In this document: one piece after another, positions 6,887 to 6,988 of the stretch
Layout of the letters: each line of letters starts with the position of its first letter
Position numbering within the stretch: the first letter of the stretch is position 1
Assembly: GCA_004552385.1 (NCBI GenBank)
Contig: SFOL01000091.1
Location: 1 to 6,988 of the forward strand
Direction of reading: 5' to 3'
Source of the DNA: Bacteroidales bacterium
GTDB lineage: Bacteria > Bacteroidota > Bacteroidia > Bacteroidales > Marinilabiliaceae
Length of the DNA: 6,988 nucleotides
Program-made: the position numbers and the translations under genes
The notes under the pieces: generated by a model
Told to the model about the DNA's origin: nothing
The model's input: only the letters and a program-made list of their open reading frames with translations
Database searches by the model: none

Positions 6887-6918
6887 CAAAATTAGGCATT
6901 TTCCACCACTCTATTAAA
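6887..6918 (-). promoter_or_regulatory. Bacteroidota-type promoter of the PAP2-rsmE-ftsY-rimO operon
   Basis: On the minus strand TAATTTTG at 6894-6887 is an exact match to the -7 box TAnnTTTG. TTTA at 6918-6915 matches three of four bases of the -33 box TTTG, and the spacer is 20 bp, the optimum for the primary sigma factor of Bacteroides and relatives. Transcription would begin near 6880, leaving a leader of roughly 15-20 bases before the PAP2 ATG. I found no comparable site in the short gaps between the downstream genes, so it may serve the whole series. Confidence 0.6.
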
Positions 6919-6919
6919 G

Positions 6920-6932
6920 TATGTCCGACATA
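6920..6932. promoter_or_regulatory. 13-bp palindrome abutting the -33 box (possible operator)
   Basis: TATGTC-C-GACATA is a perfect inverted repeat with 6-bp arms and a single central base, one base upstream of the TTTA -33 box. A related short palindrome, GACA-TT-TGTC, lies at 6956-6965. Site symmetry and position would fit a dimeric transcription factor, but no regulator is encoded in the window and the site could be chance. Confidence 0.3.
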
Positions 6933-6952
6933 AAAACACCCGTCTTGCCGGC

Positions 6953-6988
6953 TTAGACATTTGTCGGCTCTGCCGCTGGCACTTTCCC
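6953..6988 (-). CDS. Possible C-terminal tail of the next upstream gene (cut by window edge)
   Basis: One minus-strand frame from the right edge reads GKVPAAEPTNV followed by TAA at 6955-6953, with GC-rich third positions like the neighbouring genes. A second frame stays open longer and stops at 6884-6882 after EWWKMPNFA, but it would run through the promoter. Eleven codons are too few to prove either, and the upstream gene may lie wholly outside the window. Confidence 0.2.
   Translation of the reverse strand, partial: GKVPAAEPTNV

Noticed and set aside
6937..6954. CCG/CGG hairpin followed by TTTTT on the minus strand, a possible terminator of the upstream gene
   Set aside because: The stem is only three pairs, too weak to terminate by itself.
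1..6988. Search for CRISPR arrays, transposases, tRNAs, toxin-antitoxin pairs, phage genes or defence genes
   Set aside because: No regular direct repeats, cloverleaf-like segments, terminal inverted repeats or recognisable proteins of those kinds were seen; all sizeable genes belong to known housekeeping or transport families.

Overview
The window looks like ordinary chromosomal sequence from a member of the Bacteroidota, most likely Bacteroidales. The signs are a promoter of the TTTG/TAnnTTTG type ahead of the first gene, A-rich rather than Shine-Dalgarno leaders, and protein sequences of RimO, FtsY, RsmE and the short SUI1 factor that read like those of this group. The DNA is moderately GC-rich, yet AUA is the commonest isoleucine codon in every gene I sampled. 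I cannot place it to genus; the Muribaculaceae would fit but this is a guess.

Every supported gene lies on the minus strand, so the window is best read from right to left. At the right edge (about 6880-6988) is an intergenic region with a good promoter and a 13-bp palindrome beside its -33 box. It drives a tightly packed series: PAP2-family lipid phosphatase (6151-6864), rsmE (5469-6167, overlapping PAP2 by 17 bp), ftsY (4479-5447), rimO (3140-4426), a SUI1/YciH-type factor (2780-3127), rarA (1478-2749) and an EamA/DMT transporter (499-1425). Gaps are 12-52 bp and contain no convincing terminator or internal promoter, so one long operon is the simplest reading. A 41-residue single-helix membrane ORF (323-448) follows, and its stop codon merges into a hairpin with a T-rich tail (294-323). 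I take this as the operon end. Just beyond is a possible -7 box and the start of a helix-hairpin-helix DUF4332-type gene, cut off by the left edge.

Four central genes share a protein-synthesis theme. RsmE methylates 16S rRNA, RimO modifies ribosomal protein S12, the SUI1 protein is a translation-factor homologue, and FtsY is the receptor that docks translating ribosomes at the membrane. RarA acts at stalled replication forks. PAP2 and EamA are membrane proteins with no obvious tie to the rest.

I see no mobile element, CRISPR array, tRNA, rRNA, phage gene or defence system. No stretch over 300 bp lacks a gene. I did not find a previously undescribed system. The items most worth a second look are the small membrane ORF with its terminator, the palindrome at the operon promoter, and the AUA-biased codon use.
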